This document shows positions 43,651 to 53,059 of a stretch of DNA of 64,000 bases, piece by piece. Position 1 is the first letter of the stretch, and every line of letters begins with the position of its first letter. The notes below the pieces were generated by a model. It did not search any database. It had not been told where the DNA came from and saw nothing but the letters and a program-made list of their open reading frames with translations. This DNA is from Ruminococcus sp. (GTDB lineage: Bacteria > Bacillota > Clostridia > Oscillospirales > Ruminococcaceae). Position numbers and translations under genes: made by a program. The DNA is taken from positions 1 to 64,000 of the forward strand of contig JAFUXL010000013.1 of the NCBI GenBank assembly GCA_017470905.1, given 5' to 3'.

Positions 43651-45924
43651 ATGCTTAACATAGCAAAAATCGAAAAAACAGACGACTATTTCACGGATTT
43701 GGGAAAGCGTAGGTCAAGATGTGCTTATTTCTGCCGTATAAACGGGTACAGCCGTCAGATACATGATTTTATACTGAAATATCATGAGTCTGCAAGAACC
43801 TCGGGTGTTATCATTGAGGGAAATATCCGCAACCCCGACAATAAAAATCTTGAATATTACAACGAAATAATGGGCATGGATTTTCAGCTTGACAGGAATT
43901 TTATCCGTTCAAAGCTGAATAAATGGCTGCCCAGAATGAGCATGACACAGTGCGACAATGTTGCGTATTCAATCTATGATACACTTGTGAAGCTTAAAAA
44001 CAGCGGAAAAAACGAAGGTATGCTCAAAAATGCCTACATACGCTTTATGTGCTGGCTTTATTACAAATTCGAGAGAATTGTCAACAGGCTCGGCGACGAA
44101 CAGCTTCCGAAAATACTCTATGAGGGCTATGTTACTTCATATGAACTGTTTCTGCTGAATATGCTTGCATCGGCAGGGTGCGACATACTCCTCCTGCAAT
44201 ACAAGGGCGATGCACAGTATAAAAGCACAGACCCCTCGTCAGCTTATTCATTTGATTTCGTTCAGCCCGATATGAAGCCCTTTCCGCAGGATTTCTGCCT
44301 TAAAAGCCTGAGACAGGAAATTCAGGAAAACATGATGGTTCAGCGTCTCTACGGAACTCCTCCCGATACCGCCGCCTGTACAAATGCATGGATAACGGGA
44401 AAGATTTTCGATGACCTGCGCACTGCCGTTCCGAAAAGAGGCAGTGACCCGAAATTCTTCTATAACTGCTTCTGTCTCATAAACGGTGCGGAGGATAAGC
44501 TTATATATCCAAATGAGCTTTTCAGGTTCTATTCCCAGATTAAAAACAGCGGCCGCCGCATAACTGTCGTCAGCGGAGGAATTTCTGCCCCCGATACCTC
44601 CGAAATCAACAGCATACAGCGAAAAAATTATCAGAAAAACGACCAGCTTATTCTCGACTTCGCATCAAAGTTTTCGGGTATTGCAGAGCCTGAGCTGCAA
44701 AAACTCGTGCGCAAGGCTTTCATAGATACCATGATGAGCGAGTCGAAAAAGGAAAATTCAAATATGAGCCGTCTCACCACAAAGGCTGTCTATATCCTCT
44801 GCTGGTTCAACAGGTATCACTATGAGCTGTTCAAAAATTACAGAATGCCCGAAATTTCATGCTTCATACTCTTCAACAGCAGCATGAACGAGAATGAGGC
44901 CATGTTCTGCCGCTTCCTTTCAAAGCTGCCAGTTGATGTGGTGATACTCAACCCCAATCTCAACAATATATGCAGTATCAATGCGGATGATTTGTATACC
45001 GTAAGCTATGAGGACTCCCTCGTCATGGACGCTTTCCCAGATGAAAATACCGTCATGAGGGTTGGCACTGCCGCCTATCACGCAGAGCGTGAGCTTGATA
45101 CCATGATGTATACCGATACGGGTATGTACCGTGACAGACAGTACAGCAAAGCCAATACCATTCTCCTGCATACAATGTATGAAGAAATTGAAATTCTGTG
45201 GGACAAGGAGCTTACCTTCAGACCAAGCTTCGATGTTGTCGGCGATACGGTCAATATGCCCGTGATTTTTGCCAAGGTTTCGGGCGTGAAAAACGGCGAT
45301 GTCAGCGCATACTGGAACAGCATAAGAAAACTCGTAAACGACAATACCATACTTGTTACGAGAGTTCCTAGAATACCCACGGGCTTCAGCAACCCCATGA
45401 AACAGTTTGCGACGGGATTTATCAACAACGGAAAGTTACAGAGACAGAAAATCAAGGAGCATAAATTATATCCCTATAAATTTCTGCGTGACTCCGTTCA
45501 GGATTATATCCTCGACAAGCTTCAGCTTCTGTTGGACAGAAAACCGATAAAGGGTATGTTTGTCAACGGAACGGAATATGACGTAATATCCACCGTTCTC
45601 AACCTTGACAAAATGGCTCTGAGACTGATACAGAATTTCGATTTCACAAAAACCAACCCAAAACTGATTTATATCATCACGAGCGAGGCAATGCTTTCGC
45701 CCGAGGATACGATATATTTTTCGTTTCTCAGCCTTGTGGGCTTTGATGTCCTGTTCTTTGTTCCGACAGGCTATCAGTGCTTTGAGGGCAATCTCATTGT
45801 AAACAATGTTGAGGAACACCAGACAGGCGAGTACAAGTACGATATGAGGATACCAAATTTAAATCCCAATTCGCTGCGTTCACGCCTGAGCAGATACGAT
45901 AAATTATTTAAGAGAGGTACGTAA
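43651..45924 (+). CDS. YceG-like protein of the Ter locus
   Basis: 757-aa cytosolic protein of the YceG family (PF14266-like), which always accompanies TerD and TelA genes in Firmicutes stress loci. Two related halves are visible, each with a 'CD(I/V)LLL...' or 'FDVLFFVPTGYQ' strand: ASAGCDILLLQYKGD (about 175) and LVGFDVLFFVPTGYQCFEG near the C-terminus. The chemistry is unknown. The start is taken at the ATG 43651, ten bases after AAGGTG; GTG and TTG codons just upstream are alternatives. It is the first gene of the five-gene plus-strand operon. Confidence 0.85.
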   Translation: MLNIAKIEKTDDYFTDLGKRRSRCAYFCRINGYSRQIHDFILKYHESARTSGVIIEGNIRNPDNKNLEYYNEIMGMDFQLDRNFIRSKLNKWLPRMSMTQCDNVAYSIYDTLVKLKNSGKNEGMLKNAYIRFMCWLYYKFERIVNRLGDEQLPKILYEGYVTSYELFLLNMLASAGCDILLLQYKGDAQYKSTDPSSAYSFDFVQPDMKPFPQDFCLKSLRQEIQENMMVQRLYGTPPDTAACTNAWITGKIFDDLRTAVPKRGSDPKFFYNCFCLINGAEDKLIYPNELFRFYSQIKNSGRRITVVSGGISAPDTSEINSIQRKNYQKNDQLILDFASKFSGIAEPELQKLVRKAFIDTMMSESKKENSNMSRLTTKAVYILCWFNRYHYELFKNYRMPEISCFILFNSSMNENEAMFCRFLSKLPVDVVILNPNLNNICSINADDLYTVSYEDSLVMDAFPDENTVMRVGTAAYHAERELDTMMYTDTGMYRDRQYSKANTILLHTMYEEIEILWDKELTFRPSFDVVGDTVNMPVIFAKVSGVKNGDVSAYWNSIRKLVNDNTILVTRVPRIPTGFSNPMKQFATGFINNGKLQRQKIKEHKLYPYKFLRDSVQDYILDKLQLLLDRKPIKGMFVNGTEYDVISTVLNLDKMALRLIQNFDFTKTNPKLIYIITSEAMLSPEDTIYFSFLSLVGFDVLFFVPTGYQCFEGNLIVNNVEEHQTGEYKYDMRIPNLNPNSLRSRLSRYDKLFKRGT

Positions 45925-45926
45925 TA

Positions 45927-47096
45927 ATGGGTCTTGATTTCAGCAAAGCAAAATCTTCAAACGAGGAGACAACGGCAGTTCCTGTCGCAACAGCGGAAAA
46001 TCTCCCCGAGGTTATCGAGGAAATGCCGTCACAGAAATACGATATTGTCGCAGATACAAACCAGATGTCAACCGAGCTTGTAGGCTCTCCCGAGGTTGAC
46101 GCACTCACAAGCCTTATAGAAATTGACAATATGGAGTCTATCGTAACATTCGGCGCAGAAACCGCCGAGAATATCTCGAAGGCTTCCGATGTCGTTCTCA
46201 ACAGCATGAATATGTCACAGCTTACGGAAACCAGTGCCATGCTCAACGAGCTTTCCAAAATTATGGATAAGTTCGATATTGACGAAATTAAGGACGACCC
46301 CGGTCTTTTCGGAAAGCTTTTCGGAAACATGAAAAAGAAAATCGAGAAAATCCTTGCAAAATATCACACGATGGGCGAAGAAATCGACAAAATCTACATT
46401 GAGCTTAAAAAATATGAGAGCGAAATCAAACAGTCAAACCGCAATCTTAATCAGATGTTCGAGTCGAACGTTGAATACTATCACGAGCTTGTGAAATATA
46501 TACTCGCAGGCGAACAGGGATGCAGAGAACTGGAGGCTTATATTCAGCAGCGTGAGAATGATATGCAGGCTACAGGCGATACCGCAATTCAGTTTGAGCT
46601 TGAAAGTCTCAGACAGGCTCTCCAGATGCTTGAACAGCGCACACAGGATTTGCGTATCGCACAGAACGTCGCTATGCAGTCAATTCCCATGATTAAAACC
46701 ATGGAATTTACCAACATGAACCTCGTGAGAAAAATCAACTCCGCATTCATCATAACCATGCCCGTATTCAAACAGGCTCTCGCTCAGGCTATGATGCTCA
46801 AACGTCAGAAGATACAGGCTGAGTCGCTCGCCGCACTTGACCAGAAAACCAACGAAATGCTCATAAAGAACGCCCAGAATACTGTCGAGACCGCTAAAAA
46901 TGCCGCAAGACTTGCTTCGGGAAGTTCTATAAAGATTGAAACTCTTGAAACCACATGGCGCACTATCGTCAGCGGTATTGACGAGACCAAAGCCATTCAG
47001 GAGGAGGCTCGCAAGCAGCGCATTGACGAGCAGAAACGCCTTGAGGCTATCAAGAATGAATTCAATCAGAAATATCATATGCCCAACAAAAAATAA
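45927..47096 (+). CDS. telA: Toxic-anion resistance protein TelA
   Basis: 389-aa TelA-family protein, helical throughout, with long coiled-coil segments (about 110-190, 210-290) and the family block IPMIKTMEFTNMNLVRKIN (about 250) and PVFKQALAQAMMLKRQ. TelA proteins confer tellurite and other stress resistance with TerD proteins; the mechanism is unresolved. It starts 2 bp after the YceG-like stop, with AGAGAGG upstream. Confidence 0.93.
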   Translation: MGLDFSKAKSSNEETTAVPVATAENLPEVIEEMPSQKYDIVADTNQMSTELVGSPEVDALTSLIEIDNMESIVTFGAETAENISKASDVVLNSMNMSQLTETSAMLNELSKIMDKFDIDEIKDDPGLFGKLFGNMKKKIEKILAKYHTMGEEIDKIYIELKKYESEIKQSNRNLNQMFESNVEYYHELVKYILAGEQGCRELEAYIQQRENDMQATGDTAIQFELESLRQALQMLEQRTQDLRIAQNVAMQSIPMIKTMEFTNMNLVRKINSAFIITMPVFKQALAQAMMLKRQKIQAESLAALDQKTNEMLIKNAQNTVETAKNAARLASGSSIKIETLETTWRTIVSGIDETKAIQEEARKQRIDEQKRLEAIKNEFNQKYHMPNKK

Positions 47097-47115
47097 TTAA
47101 AAGGAGAAATTTACT

Positions 47116-47697
47116 ATGCCTATCAATTTATCAAAGGGACAGAAAATCAGCCTCACAAAGGATAACCCCGGTCTTAAAAATATCCTCGTCGGTCTTGGCT
47201 GGGATATAAACCAGTTCGACACGGGTACAGCCTTCGACCTCGACACCACCGCTTTCCTCACGGGCGCAGACGGAAAATGCGCTTCGGAAAAAGAAGTCAT
47301 CTTCTACAACAACCTCAAACATTCAAGCGGCGCAGTTACACACATGGGCGACAACCTCACGGGTGAGGGTGAGGGCGATGACGAACAGATAAAAATCGAC
47401 CTCAGCCTTATGCCGGCAAATATCGAAAAAATTGCCTTTACTGCCACTATCCACGAGGCTGACGCAAGGGGACAGAATTTCGGACAGGTTTCAAATGCCT
47501 ATATCCGCATTGTAGATGAAACCACAGGTACGGAGCTTGTTCGCTTTGACCTCGGAGAGGATTTCTCTATCGAGACTGCTGTTGTCGTTGGTGAGCTTTA
47601 CAAGAACGGCAATGAGTGGAAATTCAATGCCATAGGCAGCGGTTTTCAGGGCGGTCTTGCCGCACTCTGCACTCATTACGGCATACAGGCTGAATAA
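47116..47697 (+). CDS. terD: TerD-family stress protein
   Basis: 193-aa canonical TerD protein. It starts [20 protein letters not shown], contains VGLGWDIN, and has the calcium-binding [18 protein letters not shown] (about 78-95). It also holds the [22 protein letters not shown] helix-strand and ends with [14 protein letters not shown]. TerD binds Ca2+ and acts in membrane-associated stress complexes. AAAAGGAG precedes the ATG. It is in operon with telA and a second terD. Confidence 0.95.
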   Translation: MPINLSKGQKISLTKDNPGLKNILVGLGWDINQFDTGTAFDLDTTAFLTGADGKCASEKEVIFYNNLKHSSGAVTHMGDNLTGEGEGDDEQIKIDLSLMPANIEKIAFTATIHEADARGQNFGQVSNAYIRIVDETTGTELVRFDLGEDFSIETAVVVGELYKNGNEWKFNAIGSGFQGGLAALCTHYGIQAE

Positions 47698-47714
47698 GAA
47701 CGGGAGATTGCACT

Positions 47715-48302
47715 ATGTCGCTTAATTTGCAGAAAGGACAGAAAATAAGCCTTTCAAAACAGAAGGACGGTCTTTCGGAGGTAATTGTCGGTCTTGGCTG
47801 GGACGAGGCAAAACGCAGCAGAGGTCTTTTCTCGGCAAAGCCAAAGGCAATCGACTGCGATGCTTTCGCAATCCTCCTCACGGGCGGAAAGCTTGCCGAT
47901 ACTTCGGATATTGTCTATTTCGCACAGAAAAGACATTCCTCCGGTTCTGTTGTCCACACGGGCGACAACCTCACGGGCACAGGCAGCGGAGACGATGAAC
48001 AGATAATTATAAATCTCGATAAAGTCCCTCCGCAGTATGACAGAATTGTTATCGCTGTGAATATCTACAGCGCAGCCCAGAGAAAACAGCACTTCGGTAT
48101 GATTGAAAATGCTTTTATACGCATTGTGGACGCAAGGACAAACAACGAGATGTGTATATATAATCTTACCGAAAATTATTCGGGTCAGACGGCTATGGCT
48201 TTCGGTGAAGTGTACAGGCATAACGGTGAATGGAAATTCAGCGCAATCGGTCAGGGTACAGATGACAACTCCGTGGAAAGCTTTGCCCGCAGATACAAAT
48301 GA
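47715..48302 (+). CDS. terD: TerD-family stress protein (second copy)
   Basis: 195-aa TerD paralogue. It keeps DNLTGTGSGDDEQI (calcium site, about 85) and the AVNIYSAAQRKQHFGMIENAFIR helix. The N-terminal third is more divergent and basic (EAKRSRGLFSAKPKAID). It ends at DDNSVESFARRYK. It is 17 bp downstream of the first copy, with a GGGAGATT ribosome site. The two copies are likely to make different members of one complex. Confidence 0.93.
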   Translation: MSLNLQKGQKISLSKQKDGLSEVIVGLGWDEAKRSRGLFSAKPKAIDCDAFAILLTGGKLADTSDIVYFAQKRHSSGSVVHTGDNLTGTGSGDDEQIIINLDKVPPQYDRIVIAVNIYSAAQRKQHFGMIENAFIRIVDARTNNEMCIYNLTENYSGQTAMAFGEVYRHNGEWKFSAIGQGTDDNSVESFARRYK

Positions 48303-48371
48303 TGTATGCAAGGGATTTTCCGGGGCGAAAATCCCTTGTTTTCGGATTATACAGGAATTGCAGGTGATATG

Positions 48372-49739
48372 ATGAGCAGCATTTCTTACAGGCTGAATGT
48401 GATGAAAATAAATTCTGCGGAGGGATTTATCAATTTTTCGGGAGGTCTGCGGAGCGGACAGCGTGATGTGATATTCGCACGCTCGCTCGGTGTCTTTTCG
48501 GGAATGAATGAGGAGATAAAAAATATTGACGAGAAAATGACACGGCAGATGAACAGCGGCAGACTTGTCTATATAAGAATAAACAGTCTCGATGTGCCGA
48601 TGTCTCCGTCCGATACGGCTTATTATTCTCAGGCATACGAAAAATGGCGGAAAAATAAAATAATCGAACTTAAAAACGCAAGCGGAAACCCTTCGTTCAA
48701 TGATGTTTTCTGCAATGCCGCAGCCAGTGCCGTAAATCTGTATAAAAGCATAAAACCGACTGTTTCCGACACGATGCTGAAAAATTATATAATAAAATTA
48801 TTCTACAGGACGGATACTCTCCTTAAAGAATGTATATCCGGATGGAATGAAAATCTATGCACCAAAATCATAGCATCGGGAGTATACAAGGAGCAGGATT
48901 ATCTTTTCATGTATACGGCGGCTCTGCTCGGCTGTGATGTTCTCCTCCTGCAAACAAGAGAGGACGTTCCCGAAAAGCTGAGAAATCTTTCCGTTTCGTT
49001 TACGGTGGGCAATTTCGGGGATATAAAACTTCCCGAATATGACAAAAATATCTGCATCGCCGAAAATCCCCGTGAAACTGCAAAACCTCCCGCAAGAAGA
49101 ATACCCGTTCCGTCTGCGCCGTATGTCAGAAATACTTCGGTTGCTCCCACGGTTCAGCGTCGGGAAAAATCATATGAAGAACTTGCCGCACTTGCGGAGT
49201 CTGTCGTGATGATTGAAGTGCTTAATTCAAAGGGTGAGCCTGTTTCCGCAGGTTCGGGCATAATGATTGGCAGGGACGGCTATATCCTCACTAATTGTCA
49301 TGTGGTCAGTGACGGGCATATCTATGCGGTTAGAATTGAAAATGACAATGAAGTTTATTTAACCAATGAGCTTATAAAATACAACACCACTACCGACCTC
49401 GCCGTTATACGCATAAAGCGCAGTCTTTCGCCCGTAAAGGTATATTCGGACGCAAAGCCCCTCGTAAGAGGTCAGAAGGTTATCGCCATAGGCAGTCCGC
49501 TCGGATTGTTCAATTCCGTTTCGGACGGCATAATATCAGGCTTCCGTGAAATACGGAATGTCGATATGATACAGTTTACCGCTCCTATATCTCACGGAAG
49601 TTCGGGCGGTGCGGTTTTTAATACATACGGTGAGCTTATCGGAATAAGTACAGCCGGTATCGACAAGGGGCAGAATATCAACCTCGCTGTTGGATACAAG
49701 AGCATTATCCTTTTCGCAAAGGGATTTTTTCGGCAGTGA
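48372..49739 (+). CDS. YceG-like segment fused to HtrA-type serine protease
   Basis: 455 aa in two parts. The N-terminal 230 residues align by eye with the first half of the YceG-like protein upstream: MLKNYIIKLF against MLKNAYIRFM, and ALLGCDVLLLQ against ASAGCDILLLQ. The C-terminal part (about 260-455) is a trypsin-like S1C protease with His in LTNCHVVSDG, Asp in TTTDLAVIRI and Ser in SHGSSGGAVFN. No signal peptide or PDZ domain is visible, so it is probably cytosolic. The start could also be the adjacent ATG at 48369; AGGTG precedes both. It is last in the ter operon. Confidence 0.85.
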   Translation: MSSISYRLNVMKINSAEGFINFSGGLRSGQRDVIFARSLGVFSGMNEEIKNIDEKMTRQMNSGRLVYIRINSLDVPMSPSDTAYYSQAYEKWRKNKIIELKNASGNPSFNDVFCNAAASAVNLYKSIKPTVSDTMLKNYIIKLFYRTDTLLKECISGWNENLCTKIIASGVYKEQDYLFMYTAALLGCDVLLLQTREDVPEKLRNLSVSFTVGNFGDIKLPEYDKNICIAENPRETAKPPARRIPVPSAPYVRNTSVAPTVQRREKSYEELAALAESVVMIEVLNSKGEPVSAGSGIMIGRDGYILTNCHVVSDGHIYAVRIENDNEVYLTNELIKYNTTTDLAVIRIKRSLSPVKVYSDAKPLVRGQKVIAIGSPLGLFNSVSDGIISGFREIRNVDMIQFTAPISHGSSGGAVFNTYGELIGISTAGIDKGQNINLAVGYKSIILFAKGFFRQ

Positions 49740-49848
49740 TGCACATAATCTGACCGAAAGAAAGCCCAATTTCGATTTGTTAAAGAAAAAAGCAAAGTCC
49801 GAATGGATTGAAAATTATGTTGATATTCTTAATCAATATCTTTTGTAA
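49732..49848 (+). pseudogene. 3' remnant of a CpsB/YwqE-like PHP phosphatase gene
   Basis: Starting in a different frame inside the last codons of the protease gene, the DNA reads GSDAHNLTERKPNFDLLKKK and on to a stop at 49846. The GSDAHN motif with following RKPN is the C-terminal metal-binding segment of PHP-type tyrosine phosphatases of capsule loci. No start or upstream body exists. It looks like the tail of a deleted gene, into which the protease end has run. Confidence 0.55.
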
Positions 49849-49860
49849 TATGATATATGG

Positions 49861-49892
49861 CTCTCTCCGAACAGTCGGAGGAGCTTTTTTAT
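49861..49892 (+). terminator. Terminator of the ter operon
   Basis: GCTCTCTCCGA/TCGGAGGAGC hairpin with an ACAG loop, then TTTTTTATTATT. Confidence 0.82.
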
Positions 49893-49920
49893 TATTTTAT
49901 TGAAAAATTTCTGAAATCTA

Positions 49921-49949
49921 TTTACATTTCTGTGTAAATGTGGTAGAAT
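49921..49949 (+). promoter_or_regulatory. Promoter of the acyl-CoA synthetase operon
   Basis: TTTACA (49921-49926), 17-bp spacer ending TGTGG, TAGAAT (49944-49949). Confidence 0.75.
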
Positions 49950-50020
49950 ATATATGTGCTTTAATACTTTAGTGCTTTTATGCTTTTTGCGCTGAAAGCG
50001 TAACGGAAAGGAATTTTAAA

Positions 50021-51655
50021 ATGCCCATAACAGAATTACTCGCAAGAAATGCGGAACTCTACGGAAATGACACAGCTCTCGTAGAGGTAAATCCCGAAAT
50101 AACCGAAGTCCGCCGTGTTACATGGAAAGAATATGAGCTTATCGAGCCTGACCCGATTTGTCATTACAGGAGAGAGATAACGTGGAGGGTCTTTGACGAA
50201 AAGGCTAACCGTTTCGCAAATCTCCTGCTCGAAAGAGGTGTGCGCAAGGGCGACAAGGTTGGCATTCTCCTCATGAATTGTCTTGAATGGCTGCCGATTT
50301 ATTTCGGAATACTTAAAACAGGTGCGCTTGCCGTTCCACTCAATTTCCGCTATACCGCCGATGAAATTAAATACTGTCTTGAACTTGCCGAGGTCGATGT
50401 TCTCATGTTCGGAAGCGAATTTATAGGACGAATTGAGGAAATTGCCGAGGATATAGGCAGAAACAGACTGCTTTTCTATGTCGGAGAGGGCTGCCCCTCG
50501 TTTGCGGAGCATTATGACAGTCTCGCCGCAAATTGTATAAGCACCGCCCCTGATATAAAGCTTACCGATGAGGACGATGCGGCTATATATTTTTCGTCAG
50601 GTACTACGGGATTTCCAAAGGCTATTCTCCATAATCATGAGAGCCTTGTACATTCCGCAAGGGTTGAACAAAATCACCACGGTCAGACAAAGGACGATGT
50701 TTTCCTCTGTATTCCGCCTTTATACCACACGGGCGCAAAAATGCACTGGTTCGGAAGTCTCCAGTCGGGCGGCAAGGCTGTGCTTTTAAAGGGTGTAAAG
50801 CCCAAGACGATAATTCAGGCTGTTTCAGATGAAAACTGCTCAATTGTATGGCTTCTCGTTCCGTGGGCGCAGGATATTCTCGATGCTATCGACAGGGGAG
50901 AGATAAACCCTGATGATTATGAGCTTTCACAGTGGAGACTTATGCATATAGGCGCACAGCCCGTTCCGCCGTCGCTTATCGCACGCTGGAAAGAGCATTT
51001 CCCAAATCATAAGTACGATACAAACTACGGTCTGAGCGAATCCATAGGTCCGGGCTGTGTACATCTCGGTGTCGAAAATATCCATAAGGTCGGTGCTATC
51101 GGTAAGGCAGGCTACGGCTGGGAGGTTAAAATCGTTGACGAACTCGGAAATACTGTCGAAAAGGGTCAGGTAGGCGAACTCTGCGTAAAGGGTCCGGGAG
51201 TTATGACTTGCTATTATCACGATGAAAATGCTACCGCCGAAACGCTGAAGGACGGCTGGCTCTTTACGGGCGATATGGCGCAGGAGGACGAGGACGGATT
51301 TATATACCTCGTTGACAGAAAGAAGGATGTAATCATAAGCGGCGGCGAAAATCTCTACCCCGTTCAGATTGAGGATTTCCTGAGAGCGCACCCAGCTGTA
51401 AAGGATGTCGCAGTTATCGGCTTGCCCGATAAGAGACTGGGCGAAATTGCTGCTGCCATTATCTCGATAAAAGAGGATATGCAGTGCAGTGAAGAGGATA
51501 TTAATAATTTCTGTCACAAGCTCCCCAGATATAAAAGACCGCATAAGATAATTTTCGCAGATGTTCCCAGAAACCCCACGGGAAAAATCGAAAAGCCCAG
51601 ATTAAGAGAGATTTACTGCGGTGAAAGTCTTGTCGCAAAACAGATTAAAAACTGA
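50021..51655 (+). CDS. AMP-forming acyl-CoA synthetase
   Basis: 544-aa ANL-superfamily enzyme that activates a carboxylic acid as acyl-AMP and then acyl-CoA. The P-loop-like motif is YFSSGTTGFPKAILHNH (about 190). Next come the NYGLSES substrate motif, GWLFTGDMAQ, LVDRKKDVIISGGENLYP (hinge) and the catalytic Lys in PTGKIEKPR near the C-terminus. The substrate cannot be read from sequence. It is followed 13 bp later by a hot-dog thioesterase, so the pair could activate and release the same aromatic or fatty acid. GGAAAGGAA precedes the ATG. Confidence 0.92.
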   Translation: MPITELLARNAELYGNDTALVEVNPEITEVRRVTWKEYELIEPDPICHYRREITWRVFDEKANRFANLLLERGVRKGDKVGILLMNCLEWLPIYFGILKTGALAVPLNFRYTADEIKYCLELAEVDVLMFGSEFIGRIEEIAEDIGRNRLLFYVGEGCPSFAEHYDSLAANCISTAPDIKLTDEDDAAIYFSSGTTGFPKAILHNHESLVHSARVEQNHHGQTKDDVFLCIPPLYHTGAKMHWFGSLQSGGKAVLLKGVKPKTIIQAVSDENCSIVWLLVPWAQDILDAIDRGEINPDDYELSQWRLMHIGAQPVPPSLIARWKEHFPNHKYDTNYGLSESIGPGCVHLGVENIHKVGAIGKAGYGWEVKIVDELGNTVEKGQVGELCVKGPGVMTCYYHDENATAETLKDGWLFTGDMAQEDEDGFIYLVDRKKDVIISGGENLYPVQIEDFLRAHPAVKDVAVIGLPDKRLGEIAAAIISIKEDMQCSEEDINNFCHKLPRYKRPHKIIFADVPRNPTGKIEKPRLREIYCGESLVAKQIKN

Positions 51656-51668
51656 TTGGAGTACGCTT

Positions 51669-52061
51669 ATGAATGAAATGCTTGAAAAGGTAAGACAACA
51701 ATTCGCCAATGACAGGTTCGCCACAGAAAATGACATGGTAATTGACGAAATAGGGGACGGCTATGCCAGATGCAGTGTAGTTCTGACTGAAAGACACAGA
51801 AATGCTATGGGCGGCGTAATGGGGGGAGTGCATTTTACCCTTGCGGATTTTGCCTTTGCGGTTGCCTCAAATTGGCAGGAAATGAAAACTGTCGCTCTCA
51901 ATACGGATATATCGTTTATCGGGGCGGTAAAAGGTTCAAAGCTTACGGCGGAGGCTGTTATTGTAAAGGATGGCAGGAGTACCAACTGCTGTCACATAAC
52001 CGTAAAGGACGACCTCGGCAATGTTGTTGCAGATGTCAAAACCATAGGTTTTCACAAATAA
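51669..52061 (+). CDS. PaaI-type hot-dog thioesterase
   Basis: 130-aa hot-dog fold protein. Central motif: RHRNAMGGVMGGVHFTLADFAFAVAS (about 41-66), with the N/G-x-x-G-G-V-H and Asp pattern of PaaI-family acyl-CoA thioesterases. The ATG at 51669 has GGAG eight bases upstream; an in-frame extension into the synthetase gene is unlikely. It is in operon with the acyl-CoA synthetase. Confidence 0.9.
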   Translation: MNEMLEKVRQQFANDRFATENDMVIDEIGDGYARCSVVLTERHRNAMGGVMGGVHFTLADFAFAVASNWQEMKTVALNTDISFIGAVKGSKLTAEAVIVKDGRSTNCCHITVKDDLGNVVADVKTIGFHK

Positions 52062-52064
52062 CAA

Positions 52065-52093
52065 ATCGGGTGTTCCGTCTTGGAACACCCGAT
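52065..52093. terminator. Bidirectional terminator
   Basis: ATCGGGTGTTCC (52065-52076)/GGAACACCCGAT (52082-52093) perfect stem followed by ATTTTAT. It lies between convergent thioesterase and AraC genes. Confidence 0.85.
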
Positions 52094-52096
52094 ATT

Positions 52097-52846
52097 TTAT
52101 ATGAGATTTTGCGGATTGAGGATATTGTATTTTTTCTTGTACTGTTTCGGCGTTGCATTCATATATTTTTTGAATATCTTTATAAAATAGCTCTGTGAGC
52201 TGAAACCGAGCATTACGCTTATTTCAAGGTCTGTATATTCCGTGAAAAGCAGGAGAGAGGCTGCCTCTTCTATTTTTAATTTATTTACATAATCGCTGAA
52301 TGATATGCCCGTTTCGTTCTTGAAAAGCCTTGAAAGATAGGCAGGACTTATTTTCAGATGCTCCGCCGCATCATCAAGGAGGATTTTTCCGTGAAGATTG
52401 TACATTATATAGTCTATTGTGCGGATAACCTGCTTGGAATAAACACCATTGAGTTTAAGACGGCGCATTTTATTCGTGTATCCCTCAATCATTTCGGCAT
52501 GAACGGCACGGATTTCCTTTTCTGTGTTCACCTTGTCCATTTTCATGATATAAAAATCGCTCAGCGCATAGGACTCATCGGGTGTCATGCCGCCCTTTAT
52601 GCAGTAACGTGCTATAATAGCGGTAAGTACTACAAGATGATATTTCAGATTTCGTATCGGGTCATCGCTGAGAGTTCCGCAGCCGTCGCAGAAAAGCGGT
52701 TTCATGAATACCCTTACCAGCTCCATATTTCCCGAACATATACTCTTGTAAAATGCCATTTCCCTGTCGAAGGACGCACGTTCAAAGTCCTGTTCACGCT
52801 GGGAGAACAGATATTGCGCAAGGATTTCTTCTGTATGGTTATTCAT
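52097..52846 (-). CDS. AraC-family transcription regulator
   Basis: 249 aa. The C-terminal double HTH (about 150-249: LDDAAEHLKISPAYLSRLFK ... LEISVMLGFSSQSYFIKIFK) is of AraC type. The N-terminal 140 residues are helical and not a cupin. The start at 52846 is set by AGAGGTG six bases upstream; a GTG three codons earlier is possible. The promoter is consensus. It is divergent from the FMN reductase gene, a natural target. Confidence 0.9.
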   Translation of the reverse strand: MNNHTEEILAQYLFSQREQDFERASFDREMAFYKSICSGNMELVRVFMKPLFCDGCGTLSDDPIRNLKYHLVVLTAIIARYCIKGGMTPDESYALSDFYIMKMDKVNTEKEIRAVHAEMIEGYTNKMRRLKLNGVYSKQVIRTIDYIMYNLHGKILLDDAAEHLKISPAYLSRLFKNETGISFSDYVNKLKIEEAASLLLFTEYTDLEISVMLGFSSQSYFIKIFKKYMNATPKQYKKKYNILNPQNLI

Positions 52847-52914
52847 GCCAATCACCTCTGTGGTTTATTTCTTTGTGTCTCTCTGTGTATTGTTACAGGT
52901 AATTTCTTATGATA

Positions 52915-52943
52915 ATTATACACTAAAACAAAATATCTGTCAA
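52915..52943 (-). promoter_or_regulatory. AraC gene promoter
   Basis: On the minus strand: TTGACA (52943-52938), 17-bp spacer, TATAAT (52920-52915), perfect hexamers. Confidence 0.85.
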
Positions 52944-53001
52944 TAGCGTTATATTATTTTTTATGCCACTATGACCAGGCAAAATGTACGGACATTGGTT
53001 C

Positions 53002-53030
53002 TTGACAATCCGCATATACTGTGGTATAAT
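53002..53030 (+). promoter_or_regulatory. FMN reductase promoter
   Basis: TTGACA (53002-53007), 17-bp spacer ending TGTGG, TATAAT (53025-53030), perfect hexamers with extended -10. Confidence 0.88.
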
Positions 53031-53059
53031 CAGTAAGGAATAATTATCAGGAGGTATTT

